A stretch of 64,000 nucleotides of DNA from the NCBI GenBank assembly GCA_022648545.1, contig JALCMP010000006.1, positions 1-64,000 of the forward strand, given 5' to 3'. Below the pieces are notes generated by a model. The model worked only from the letters and a program-made list of their open reading frames with translations, searched no databases and was not told the DNA's origin. Made by a program: the position numbers and the translations under genes. Below, in pieces: positions 10,334 through 17,951 of the stretch (the first letter of the stretch is position 1; each line of letters begins with the position of its first letter). Origin of the DNA: Bacteroidales bacterium. GTDB taxonomy: Bacteria; Bacteroidota; Bacteroidia; Bacteroidales; UBA932.

Positions 10334-10335
10334 TA

Positions 10336-10370
10336 AAAAAGCGACCGACAATTGAGCCGGCCGCTTTTTT
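10336..10370 (+). terminator. Rho-independent terminator of the sus operon; left copy of the island repeat
   Basis: An A-run, a GC-rich hairpin (GCGACCGAC, loop AATTGA, then GCCGGCCGC, with mismatches) and six T residues follow the stop of the last glycosidase gene. Bases 10336-10366 recur at 16727-16757 with a single difference. Confidence 0.85.
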
Positions 10371-10442
10371 AATATACCCATTTAAATAAGAATATTATAA
10401 AATTCAACGGTAAAATCCTATAATAAATAAGGTCTCATAGAT

Positions 10443-10640
10443 TTATTGCTTTTCAGTACGGATTCCTTTAAATTTATTTCCGTCTTGTTTGACATCTATG
10501 AATTTGCCTGTTTCAGTATCGCGTTTGACATACTGTTGCGTTTTCGGATTAAATGTCTGACTGCGCTTTCTGACTGCACCATTACGATGTCCGTCTCCAA
10601 CTGGTGGATTTCCGAGGATTGAACCGTATTTCTTCGTTAA
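10443..10640 (-). pseudogene. 5'-truncated small conserved hypothetical gene
   Basis: The reverse strand encodes a plausible C-terminal segment of about 55-65 residues: GDGHRNGAVRKRSQTFNP, then YVKRDTETGKFIDVK and a basic FKGIRTEKQ end. It resembles a family of very small basic proteins of unknown function seen in many Bacteroidota (recalled, not searched). No ATG, GTG or TTG lies in frame close to the expected N-terminus; the frame stays open to an ATG at 10784 only through sequence without protein character. I infer that the 5' end was lost when the adjacent insertion element arrived or rearranged. Confidence 0.4.
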
Positions 10641-10799
10641 GGAAGGCTTACAAAAACGGAAGGTTTGGTGCAATGCCGGAAATAAAAGGATGATATGGCA
10701 AGAAGGGTAGGAGAAAGGCAAAAACGTAAGATAATACCCACCGTAATAGGTGCCGGTATTACAGAACAGATGTACTTCATACATCTGAGGTCATTGTTC

Positions 10800-11155
10800 G
10801 GCTATCGTGTGAAAGTGCCGGAATGGCTCTGGAAAGTTTCAGGAAGAAATGGGGATCCAAATATTCCTATGCCGTACGATCATGGAAGGATAACTGGGAA
10901 GCCCTGACGACCTTTTTCGATTACCCTGTAGAGATACGCCGTATAATATATACTACCAATATCATTGAAAATCTTAACAATAAGATCAGGAAATATACGA
11001 AAGGCCGTTTATCCTACCCAACGGATGAGGCCTGTGAAAAATCCGTATACTTGGCTATCATTGAAATAGAAAAGAGATGGAGACTTCCTATAAGGAACTG
11101 GGGATTGATATTGAATCAATTCATAGCTATATTTTATGACAGGATTTTATTATGA
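10800..11155 (+). pseudogene. IS256-family (mutator type) transposase, C-terminal fragment
   Basis: From about 10800 the frame reads AGMALESFRKKWG, then W..NWEALTTFFDYPVEIRR, IIYTTNIIENLN, RKYTKGRLSYPTDEA, YLAIIEIEKRW and NWGLILNQFIAIF, the conserved C-terminal block of mutator-type transposases. An internal ATG at 10823 gives 110 residues, whereas full-length members have about 400. The DDE catalytic part before this block is missing and upstream frames are interrupted by stops, so the gene is dead. A matching terminal inverted repeat follows at 11175-11202. Confidence 0.85.
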
Positions 11156-11174
11156 TTAAAGCTTATACAGAAAA

Positions 11175-11202
11175 CCATTTACACAAAACTTTGGACACTA
11201 CC
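11175..11202 (+). repeat. Right terminal inverted repeat of the IS256-type element
   Basis: The stretch ending ACTTTGGACACTACC, 20 bases after the transposase stop, has the form of IS256-family ends (outer GGTAGTGTC on the opposite strand). No matching left end is found between the sus operon and the fragment, so the element is 5'-deleted. Confidence 0.6.
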
Positions 11203-11241
11203 GCCTAAACTTTTGCTCAGAGATGAATGTTTGTTTTTAAG

Positions 11242-12168
11242 CTATTTAATATTATTCAGAAAGACCGTTAAATCATTAGCATATTCTCTAACCTTTTTTC
11301 TTATTTCAATACAAAAATCATCATTAAATTCAAATTGGGACTCTCCTGACCCTAACATTCTTTTCCCCTCAATATCTTTTGGCGTCTCATGCCCTAATAG
11401 ATTCCTCTTATTTATTATTTTTTCGTAACAATCAGAAAAACCATTAGATTTATATTTGTTTGCAATATCATGATCAACTTCTTCAAAGATGTATTGTGTC
11501 GCTTTTAATTTTTCTGAAGCATCAAACATAAGAGGATCTTTTATTATTTTTTCTACATCATCATTGGCTTGATAATGATTAAATTTTTTGTTTTTTTCTT
11601 TTATTTTATTCTCAACGTTTGAAATTATTTTTTCTTTTAGCTTGTCTTTTAATTTAAATGAATTATTATTTAAAGTAGTAGAAATAATCTCCATCATAGA
11701 TTTATCAATATCACTTGTCTCAGCCATAATCAGACCTCTCATATTATTCAAATCTTGAACTTTCTTAATTGTGGTATTAACGACTTGCTCAAATTTTGTT
11801 TCAATTTCTTTTCTATCTGCCGTATATACCCCTTCTAAACTATTTTTTTGCATACTATCTCGAACATTTTCGACATCACTTGAATAAAAAATTATATCGG
11901 TAAGAATAGGATTCGCATTTATGTTTCTGATAAATTGAATTATTTCTTCTCCATTGTCAGAACCTCCAAGGGTAAAATCAATAAGTAACAAATCATAATC
12001 CTTAAGTTTATTTTTTTCTATTTCAGATTTAACCTCATCAAGGGTTTCACATCTTTTTGAAATTAGATTAAACCCTAAGTCATTTAATGTATAGGTGAAG
12101 AGCTCTTTTGTTGTACTGTACCAAGATTCATTATCTTCTACCCATAAAATATTATATTCGATTGTCAT
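11242..12168 (-). CDS. Receiver (REC) domain fused to putative HEPN ribonuclease domain
   Basis: A 308-residue protein. Residues 1-125 form a response-regulator receiver: acidic pair E11-D12 (WVEDN), phospho-acceptor D64 in LLLIDF, hydroxyl residues S96-S97 (FYSSD). The usual lysine is not obvious (K120 or a shifted residue). No DNA-binding domain follows; residues 130-308 are helical and contain R255-N-L-L-G-H260, an exact RNxxxH motif, followed by one long last helix. That motif and position fit HEPN-fold RNases, common effectors in toxin and abortive-infection systems. The HEPN call rests on motif and topology only. The start overlaps the stop of the kinase gene by four bases, so the two are translationally coupled. 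Inferred role: phosphorylation by the neighbouring kinase releases or restrains RNA cleavage. AT-rich composition fits transfer. Confidence 0.75.
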   Translation of the reverse strand: MTIEYNILWVEDNESWYSTTKELFTYTLNDLGFNLISKRCETLDEVKSEIEKNKLKDYDLLLIDFTLGGSDNGEEIIQFIRNINANPILTDIIFYSSDVENVRDSMQKNSLEGVYTADRKEIETKFEQVVNTTIKKVQDLNNMRGLIMAETSDIDKSMMEIISTTLNNNSFKLKDKLKEKIISNVENKIKEKNKKFNHYQANDDVEKIIKDPLMFDASEKLKATQYIFEEVDHDIANKYKSNGFSDCYEKIINKRNLLGHETPKDIEGKRMLGSGESQFEFNDDFCIEIRKKVREYANDLTVFLNNIK

Positions 12169-14693
12169 TTTGGGAGTTTTATAATTAGTTCAAAACCTTC
12201 TTTATATTCAGGATTATATACTATAGTCCCTTTTAATCCATCCTCAATAATTCTTTTTACGTGGCTTAATCCAAGACCAGAACCTTTGGTTGTAGTGACA
12301 CCCTCTTCAAAAATCATTTTCCAATCACTAATCTCTTTAGATAATTGTTTACCTATATCTTTTATTTTTATTTGTAAATCATTTCCAATATTAGAAAACT
12401 CAAAAATAATTTTTTGTGCATTTTTTTTTCTGGAGTTGCTTAGAATATTATCGAGTGCAGTACATAATTCAATAGGTTGAAATCCGCGTACAAATTTTAT
12501 ATTATCGCCATAAAGATCAATCTTAACATCATATAGAACTTGATAAATATTTCGAATATAATCTTTAATGTAAGAAACGATATCTTCGTCTTTTTCCAAT
12601 GTCGCTTTTAAAAATCCTGATTTTGTTGTAAATCTTGTTAGAGTAGATATTTTTTCATTAGCAAGACTGATTCCTTGAATAAAATCCAACAAGGTCTTTT
12701 TATCTATGTTTTGACCTTTATCTAACTTGCGTTTTAAGAGTAAGATCTTATTAGAAATGTCGTCTGAATAAACCCCAATAATATGATTGGAGTCTCTTAA
12801 ATCTTTATATTCAATTGTTTCTCCTGCGTTGAATCTTGTTATTTGTTCTTTTTGTTTCTTAGCAACTGTTTCTGCAAGGTGTCTTGCTTTTGCTTCTTCT
12901 ACTGCTTTTTGTTCAGCTTTTATTTTGGCTAATTCCGCTAATGCCCTTTCTTTTTCTTTTCTTTCTGTGGCAAGTTCAGCATTTATGCGTGCTTCCTCGG
13001 CTTTTTTTCTTCGTTCTTTTTCTAATAATCTATTCTGTTCTGCTTCAGCAGCCTTTTGTTCAGCTTCAATTCGTTTTTGTTCTGCAAGTTCAGCTCTTTT
13101 TATTGCATCTTCTTTTTCTTGAATGAGCTTATTAAAATTATCTTCTGTTAGTTTTACTTGATTTAATAGATCTATATCATTTGTTTTTTCTGCTATCTTT
13201 GTTAAATCTGAGATAAATTTAGGTTGAACTTCATCAAGCTTTTCGTTTACTAAATCAACTAAATCCTTATTGAAGGCTACAATTTTTATATTGTTGTCAT
13301 CAGAAAGAGTTTTTATAAGATTTACAAAATCAATTTTACTACCAATGTTTTTTACTGCATCCTCATAAGTATCTTTGAATTGATCATTTTTAAGTTTATT
13401 TCTTAATAAATCCGCAACTTCATTATTAATAAAATAATTTCTTCTTTTGAAACCTTCTCCCCAAAGTACTCCAACAACGTATCGCTCCAGTCTTTTTAAA
13501 GCTTTTTCTGTAAAAATATCAAAAAGTATTTTTTTTCCGCTTGTTTCAACAAGTCCACCATCGCGGCTAGAAACTTCCTTAAATTCATCAAATTTTTCAG
13601 TTATTAAATCTACTTTTCCAAATAAATCGCGTGTCCCAAGGAATCGTTTATAACCCTGTTGCTTCTTTTTATCTATGTTCCAACTATCATCGCCAGTTTC
13701 TCCATAAGGCTGAACCCTAAAACCATTTTTGAAAAGAAAAACATTTCCATAATTTACAGGCTCTATGTCCATTATTTTCCCAAAATTAATTTTAGCACTC
13801 CTATTTAGAAAATAAAGTCCTATTTCAAGATTATCGATTAAATTAGAATATGGGTTTTTCTCTTCAATATGATAAATTAAACTTCCTCTATCAGCAATTT
13901 TTGTTGTAATTTTTTCTTTATCGACAACGACATCAATCTCTGTGGTTTTAATTTTTAGCACACTTAGAATGCTATTGGTAATTTTGCCATTTATTTGTTG
14001 AAATGGCGTTTTATTAATATCATATTCCTTATATTTTGGTGCAATGATTTCAATCGTAAATCCATTTTGCTCGCCTGAAAATGGATTTATAATTTTTTCA
14101 AGTGAGTGTTTAAGATCTCGAAGTCTTAATTCATTCCAAGATGAATTTAATTTGCTGATTTTTAGAATTGTTCCGTGTTTCTGATTATTATATAATGGAG
14201 TTTCTGTTTTCTTTTCAAAAGGAATTAATACCTTGTTAAAACTTTGCTTGGCATCTTTTTCAAACTGCCTCCAATCAACATCAATTTGATATGTAATATT
14301 TGAATCAATGTAAGTTGTAATTAATTCAAGGTTGTTTCCAAGCCTATCGCACGAAAAACGTCCAACGCCTTTTGCTCCTGCATAATATCTTCTCGATTTT
14401 AGGTTATTTAAATGTGGACTTCTTTTAATGTCATTATCTTCCGAACCATCTTTTTTGGCAGAATAGGCAACTGCAAACCATTTTTCTCTTATGTCTGTTT
14501 CTGACATACCTTTACCGTTGTCAGTTATTATGATTTCATCTTCATTAAATGTTATTGTGACATAATCAGAATAAGCATCATACGAGTTTTTAACAAGCTC
14601 ATAAATAGCAATAAAATCATCGGTAATTAAGTCTCTACCGATGATATTTTTCATACCTGTTTTTATGTCGAAAGAAATGAATTCTTTATCCAT
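12165..14693 (-). CDS. Double GHKL ATPase: N-terminal Hsp90/MORC-like plus C-terminal histidine kinase
   Basis: An 842-residue cytoplasmic protein with an ATPase module at each end. The N-terminal one has a Bergerat fold: N-box ELVKNSYDAY (32-41), G1 box DNGKGM (58-63), glycine lid GAKGVGRFS (106-114), as in Hsp90, MutL and MORC-like proteins. A mixed middle domain runs to about 500, then a charged Ala/Glu/Lys-rich coiled coil (about 510-620). A histidine-kinase-like end follows: DHp-like helix with H637 (DSNHIIG), N-box TALDNILSNSRKKNA (745-759), a degenerate G1 box DIGKQ (779-783) and a G2 box GSGLGLSHVKRI (804-815). No signal peptide or membrane helix is visible. It overlaps the methyltransferase gene by 8 bases and the REC-HEPN gene by 4. 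Inferred role: sensor whose N-terminal ATPase clamp detects DNA or another target and whose kinase end signals to the REC-HEPN partner. Confidence 0.85.
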   Translation of the reverse strand: MDKEFISFDIKTGMKNIIGRDLITDDFIAIYELVKNSYDAYSDYVTITFNEDEIIITDNGKGMSETDIREKWFAVAYSAKKDGSEDNDIKRSPHLNNLKSRRYYAGAKGVGRFSCDRLGNNLELITTYIDSNITYQIDVDWRQFEKDAKQSFNKVLIPFEKKTETPLYNNQKHGTILKISKLNSSWNELRLRDLKHSLEKIINPFSGEQNGFTIEIIAPKYKEYDINKTPFQQINGKITNSILSVLKIKTTEIDVVVDKEKITTKIADRGSLIYHIEEKNPYSNLIDNLEIGLYFLNRSAKINFGKIMDIEPVNYGNVFLFKNGFRVQPYGETGDDSWNIDKKKQQGYKRFLGTRDLFGKVDLITEKFDEFKEVSSRDGGLVETSGKKILFDIFTEKALKRLERYVVGVLWGEGFKRRNYFINNEVADLLRNKLKNDQFKDTYEDAVKNIGSKIDFVNLIKTLSDDNNIKIVAFNKDLVDLVNEKLDEVQPKFISDLTKIAEKTNDIDLLNQVKLTEDNFNKLIQEKEDAIKRAELAEQKRIEAEQKAAEAEQNRLLEKERRKKAEEARINAELATERKEKERALAELAKIKAEQKAVEEAKARHLAETVAKKQKEQITRFNAGETIEYKDLRDSNHIIGVYSDDISNKILLLKRKLDKGQNIDKKTLLDFIQGISLANEKISTLTRFTTKSGFLKATLEKDEDIVSYIKDYIRNIYQVLYDVKIDLYGDNIKFVRGFQPIELCTALDNILSNSRKKNAQKIIFEFSNIGNDLQIKIKDIGKQLSKEISDWKMIFEEGVTTTKGSGLGLSHVKRIIEDGLKGTIVYNPEYKEGFELIIKLPK

Positions 14694-15912
14694 TTATGAT
14701 TTGATTTAAAATAATTCCTGCTTGTTCTGCAAATAACGGTGGAATAGCATTCCCGATTTGGGAATAACGTGGAACTTCTTGAGTGCGGCGTTTGCCACCG
14801 GTTGTATATTTTCCCTTAAATTGATATGAATCTGGAAACGATTGTATTCGTGCATACTCTCTAACCGTTAAAATACGAGGCTCACAGAAATGAATGTAAT
14901 CATCCGGTAATGTTGTTATTGTTGGAGTTTTAGAATGCTCGTCTAAAGGAATAACAGTGTGCTTTTTTATATTATATTTCTCTCTAATTGATTTGTCAAT
15001 ATCAATATTTTTTCTAGTAGAAGTTTCAATGATATCTGAAAATTTTTGAATAATATCAGGACGATGTTTGGCAAAACGATGGCTGTCAGGAATGTCGTTT
15101 TTAATCCCTTTTCGCATCAGTTTTTGATATGGACTTAATGGCTTTTTAGTATATATACCACTTTGAAAAGTTTTACTGTCTGGGCATGGCTCTTTACCAT
15201 TTTTCATTAACAAATCGGAAATTGCATCATTTAAATTTGTGCTAATTGTTAAATGTTTTGTTTTTAAAAAAGAATATTTATTGTTTTCTACTTTTTGAAA
15301 AAAGCCGTCTGCTAATGCTTGAGAAGAATCTTTTATGTCTTTTCTAACCCCAATTAATATAAATCTTGTCCTTTTTTGTGGAATACCATAATCTCCAAAG
15401 TTTATTAATTTACCTTGAACATAGTAGCCTGCTTGATTTAAAGACTGTTCTACAAATGAAGCATAAATTTTTCCTTTATCTTTATTTTTTTTGAATTCGA
15501 GTGTAAATCCTTTTACATTTTCGAAAAAAATAATTTTTGGCTGAATTAATTTAATAAATTGTATATAAGAAAGAACTAGCTGATTACGATGGTCATCTTC
15601 TTTTCGACGTCCGGCCATAGAAAACCCCTGACAAGGAGGTCCACCTGCAATTAAGTCAACTGTTCCTTTAAGAGTTTTAAGTTGCTCAGAATAATCCTTA
15701 ATTACAGTATTTATTTCTAAAGCTTGTTTAGGCAACCATTCCGGCCAATTAAAATGATGAATGTTATCTATTAAGTTGTATTGAAGCGTTTTAAAAGCAT
15801 CGGGACTTTTTTCAACTGCAAAAAGTCCTTGCCATCCAGCATTATGTAAGCCTAATGATAATCCTCCACAACCTGCGAAAAGGTCAATATATATAGGTTT
15901 GTTATTAGTCAT
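14686..15912 (-). CDS. DNA (cytosine-5-)-methyltransferase, Dcm family
   Basis: A 408-residue enzyme transferring methyl from S-adenosylmethionine to C5 of cytosine in a specific DNA sequence. Motif I is DLFAGCGGLSLG (10-21), motif IV is GGPPCQGFSMAGRR with catalytic C94, motif VI is ENV (131-133), motif VIII is QKRTRFILIGVR (179-190); a target-recognition region precedes motif IX (REYARIQSFPDSY) and motif X (QIGNAIPPLFAEQ). All key motifs are intact, so it should be active. No restriction endonuclease gene is adjacent; a GHKL kinase and a REC-HEPN gene follow in the same operon with overlaps. It therefore looks like the self-marking part of a non-classical defence cassette rather than of an ordinary type II system. 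Target sequence unknown. Confidence 0.93.
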   Translation of the reverse strand: MTNNKPIYIDLFAGCGGLSLGLHNAGWQGLFAVEKSPDAFKTLQYNLIDNIHHFNWPEWLPKQALEINTVIKDYSEQLKTLKGTVDLIAGGPPCQGFSMAGRRKEDDHRNQLVLSYIQFIKLIQPKIIFFENVKGFTLEFKKNKDKGKIYASFVEQSLNQAGYYVQGKLINFGDYGIPQKRTRFILIGVRKDIKDSSQALADGFFQKVENNKYSFLKTKHLTISTNLNDAISDLLMKNGKEPCPDSKTFQSGIYTKKPLSPYQKLMRKGIKNDIPDSHRFAKHRPDIIQKFSDIIETSTRKNIDIDKSIREKYNIKKHTVIPLDEHSKTPTITTLPDDYIHFCEPRILTVREYARIQSFPDSYQFKGKYTTGGKRRTQEVPRYSQIGNAIPPLFAEQAGIILNQIING

Positions 15913-15913
15913 T

Positions 15914-16174
15914 TTAGAAAAATTTCGGCAATTGGTAATGTCTTGAATTTTGTATAAGAGAGAAATCTGAAAGATTCATAATAAAATTATGTTTCCAAAT
16001 ATAGCTACAAATTGATTGAAAACAAGGGTCTAGTTTATTATCAGTTATGTCCAGTCCTTTTCGATTCAGCTTGTGGCAAAGCTGATTTTTATAGGCTTCA
16101 ATCTTTGGATAGAATAATCGGTATTTTATGATTTTATTTCCACATTCCTGAGCCCTTTCACTTCGTCTTGTCAT
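15914..16174 (-). CDS. Small protein of unknown function, first gene of the island operon
   Basis: An 86-codon frame ending one base before the methyltransferase start. Its ATG is preceded by AAGGAT, a reasonable ribosome-binding site, and a candidate promoter lies about 70 bases upstream. The product is basic at the N-terminus (MTRRSER) and has four cysteines (residues 11, 33, 51 and 56); I recognise no domain. It is not a Vsr endonuclease, the usual small partner of Dcm enzymes, and shows no clear helix-turn-helix. The tight spacing argues for a real gene, but a chance frame in AT-rich DNA is possible. Confidence 0.45.
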   Translation of the reverse strand: MTRRSERAQECGNKIIKYRLFYPKIEAYKNQLCHKLNRKGLDITDNKLDPCFQSICSYIWKHNFIMNLSDFSLIQNSRHYQLPKFF

Positions 16175-16726
16175 ATCCTTTTTATAACTTTTGAGGCCAT
16201 TTTATGAACATGTACATTTTTTTTGTTTCTGTTTTGATTTATAAAGTTACTCTTTATTTCTCTTTATCAAATCATTTACATGGTTTTTTGTAGGGCGTCC
16301 ATAATTCACATTATATTATATTCTTGGGTTAATTCAAGAAAGGTTCTTTAATTACCTTTGCTGATAGTTATGTTGTATCCACTTACTTTTTTGTTGTTTT
16401 TGTGTTTATTGATGCCTTTATAATCCTGATATCTTCTTAGTGGTTGAATTTGTTGATGGCATTATTTATAAGGGAGGTATTGTGTATATTCAAGATTATC
16501 AGCAAATCAAAGTCAAGAATAGTTAATTTATTAAATACATAAAAAACGGAATACGTATGGTGAATTTTATCAGTTTTTACTGAATCTGTTAGCGTTTGCT
16601 ATTATGACCTTTTTCTTTTTTAGAAAAGCGTTTTAGTCAGGCACTATAATAATATTCGTCGAAAATAATATTGTTCCAATCAATGGTGTGTGTAACTATC
16701 CGTTACATTTATAAAGGCCTTAAATT
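16175..16726. other. 552-base gene-free stretch at the right end of the island
   Basis: Very AT-rich DNA without a convincing frame on either strand. The left part holds the candidate promoter of the methyltransferase operon (16242-16271). The rest up to the terminator at 16727 shows no recognisable gene, integrase remnant or IS end. Confidence 0.6.
16242..16271 (-). promoter_or_regulatory. Candidate promoter of the methyltransferase/kinase/REC-HEPN operon
   Basis: On the reverse strand TTTG (16268-16271), 18 bases, then TAACTTTA (16242-16249), one base off the TAnnTTTG box. It would give a leader of about 60 bases before the 86-codon ORF. Confidence 0.4.
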
Positions 16727-16757
16727 AAAAAGCGACCGGCAATTGAGCCGGCCGCTT
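16727..16757 (-). terminator. Terminator of the metX-thrA-asd operon; right copy of the island repeat
   Basis: Read leftward, a near-perfect hairpin (AAGCGGCCGGC, loop TCAATT, GCCGGTCGCTT) ends in a T-rich tail, 22 bases after the asd stop. It matches 10336-10366 at 30 of 31 positions, including the loop. Confidence 0.8.
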
Positions 16758-16778
16758 CATATGCGTCATTGACGATCT

Positions 16779-17921
16779 TTATTTTATAAATCCTTTTGCC
16801 AATAGTGCTTCGGCTATCTGCACGGCGTTTGTTGCGGCACCCTTGCGCAGGTTGTCCGAAACGCACCAGAGGTTGAGGCCGTTTTCAAGTGTGGGATCGC
16901 GACGGATTCTTCCAACAAATACTTCGTCGCGTCCTTCAGAATAAAGGGGCATAGGGTATGGCAGCTTCTCCAGCGCCGGAATCTCCTTTGCCGAAGATCC
17001 GCTTTCGTAGCCGGCTGCTTTTGCTGCCGCGCATTCGTCCTTAATGTCTTTATCGCCTATAGACGGATTCTGTTCGCCGGAAGCCGAAGGCTTGACGTTA
17101 TCCTGAACAATAACTCCGGTACTCTTCTTAAGCAGGGGAATAATATCTTCATCTTTAAAAGGCCTCTCGAATTCGAGATTAACCGATTCCGAATGGCCTC
17201 CCAGAACGGGAGCCCTAACCGTGGTAGGCGAAACCTTAATATCCTTGTCGAGAATCTTGTGCGTTTCGTTAACCATTTTCATCTCCTCCTTGGTATATCC
17301 GTTGTCGAGGAACTTGTCTATATGCGGAAGCAGGTTGAGATCTATCTGGTACGGATAAGCTTTGGTTTCATAACCGTCCACAATGTTCTTCTCCGGACCT
17401 TCCCATGCCTTTCTTTCGGCCGTAACTTCGTCCACGGCTTTCTGTCCGGTTCCGGTAATGCACTGATAGGTAGAAACCACGAGCCTCTTTATCTTGTATT
17501 TTTTGTGAAGATCGGCAATAGCAATAAGCATCTGGATGGTAGAACAATTCGGATTGGCAATAATCATATCGTTCTTCTCCAGAACATCGGCATTGATTTC
17601 CGGAATAACCAGCTTTTTGGTCGGATCCATTCTCCAGCAGGCTGAATTATCAACCACATAGCAGCCCGCGGCGGCAAATTTCGGAGCATACTCCTTTGAC
17701 GCATCCGACCCGGCCGAGAAAATGGCCAGCTGCGGCTTCATTTCAATAGCTTTGTCCGGAGTAACCACCGTATATTCCCTGCCCCTGAACGTTATTTTCT
17801 TACCGGCCGAACGCTCCGAAGCCGCCGGTATCAGTTCCGTTACGGGGAAATTCCTTTCCTCCAGAACCTTAATCATTCTCGTGCCAACCAAACCAGTGGC
17901 ACCGACAACTGCAACTTTCAT
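16779..17921 (-). CDS. asd: Aspartate-semialdehyde dehydrogenase
   Basis: Reduces aspartyl phosphate with NADPH to aspartate semialdehyde, the branch point to lysine, threonine and methionine. The N-terminal nucleotide-binding motif is GATGLVGTRM (7-16), the catalytic cysteine is C126 in NPNCST, and the substrate-binding GGHSE (241-245) and GRIRRD segments are present. At 380 residues it is longer than most members (about 330-370): residues about 276-318, rich in Ala, Lys, Ser and Glu, sit between VQDN and YPMPL, where common homologues have a much shorter link. The gene is last in metX-thrA-asd, 30 bases after thrA, and is followed by a strong terminator, so one transcript supplies three methionine/threonine-pathway enzymes. 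Confidence 0.95.
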   Translation of the reverse strand: MKVAVVGATGLVGTRMIKVLEERNFPVTELIPAASERSAGKKITFRGREYTVVTPDKAIEMKPQLAIFSAGSDASKEYAPKFAAAGCYVVDNSACWRMDPTKKLVIPEINADVLEKNDMIIANPNCSTIQMLIAIADLHKKYKIKRLVVSTYQCITGTGQKAVDEVTAERKAWEGPEKNIVDGYETKAYPYQIDLNLLPHIDKFLDNGYTKEEMKMVNETHKILDKDIKVSPTTVRAPVLGGHSESVNLEFERPFKDEDIIPLLKKSTGVIVQDNVKPSASGEQNPSIGDKDIKDECAAAKAAGYESGSSAKEIPALEKLPYPMPLYSEGRDEVFVGRIRRDPTLENGLNLWCVSDNLRKGAATNAVQIAEALLAKGFIK

Positions 17922-17951
17922 AATTTATGTTGTTTATTATTACTTGATTAT

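Larger units (their letters stand above)
10336..16757. mobile_element. Putative genomic island bracketed by 31-bp direct repeats
   Basis: The segment between the two terminator copies is visibly more AT-rich than its surroundings and holds accessory genes only: a truncated small gene, the remains of an IS256-type element, and an operon with a DNA methyltransferase, a double GHKL ATPase and a REC-HEPN protein. The outer neighbours (a glycosidase gene from the left, asd from the right) are convergent and would share one bidirectional terminator if the segment were removed. No integrase is present, so the repeats may be an old attachment-site duplication or simply two related terminators. Confidence 0.5.

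Noticed and set aside
10641-10784. N-terminal part of the reverse-strand frame 10443-10784
   Set aside because: Only the last 55-65 residues look like protein; the rest is an open shadow next to the IS remnant.
12787-13126. Forward-strand frames rich in Ser/Ala/Phe/Leu opposite the kinase gene
   Set aside because: They are antisense to the Ala/Glu/Lys-rich coiled coil; repetitive codons keep the opposite frames open.
15914-16174. Vsr mismatch endonuclease next to the methyltransferase
   Set aside because: The 86-residue product lacks the Vsr catalytic and zinc-binding motifs and is too short.
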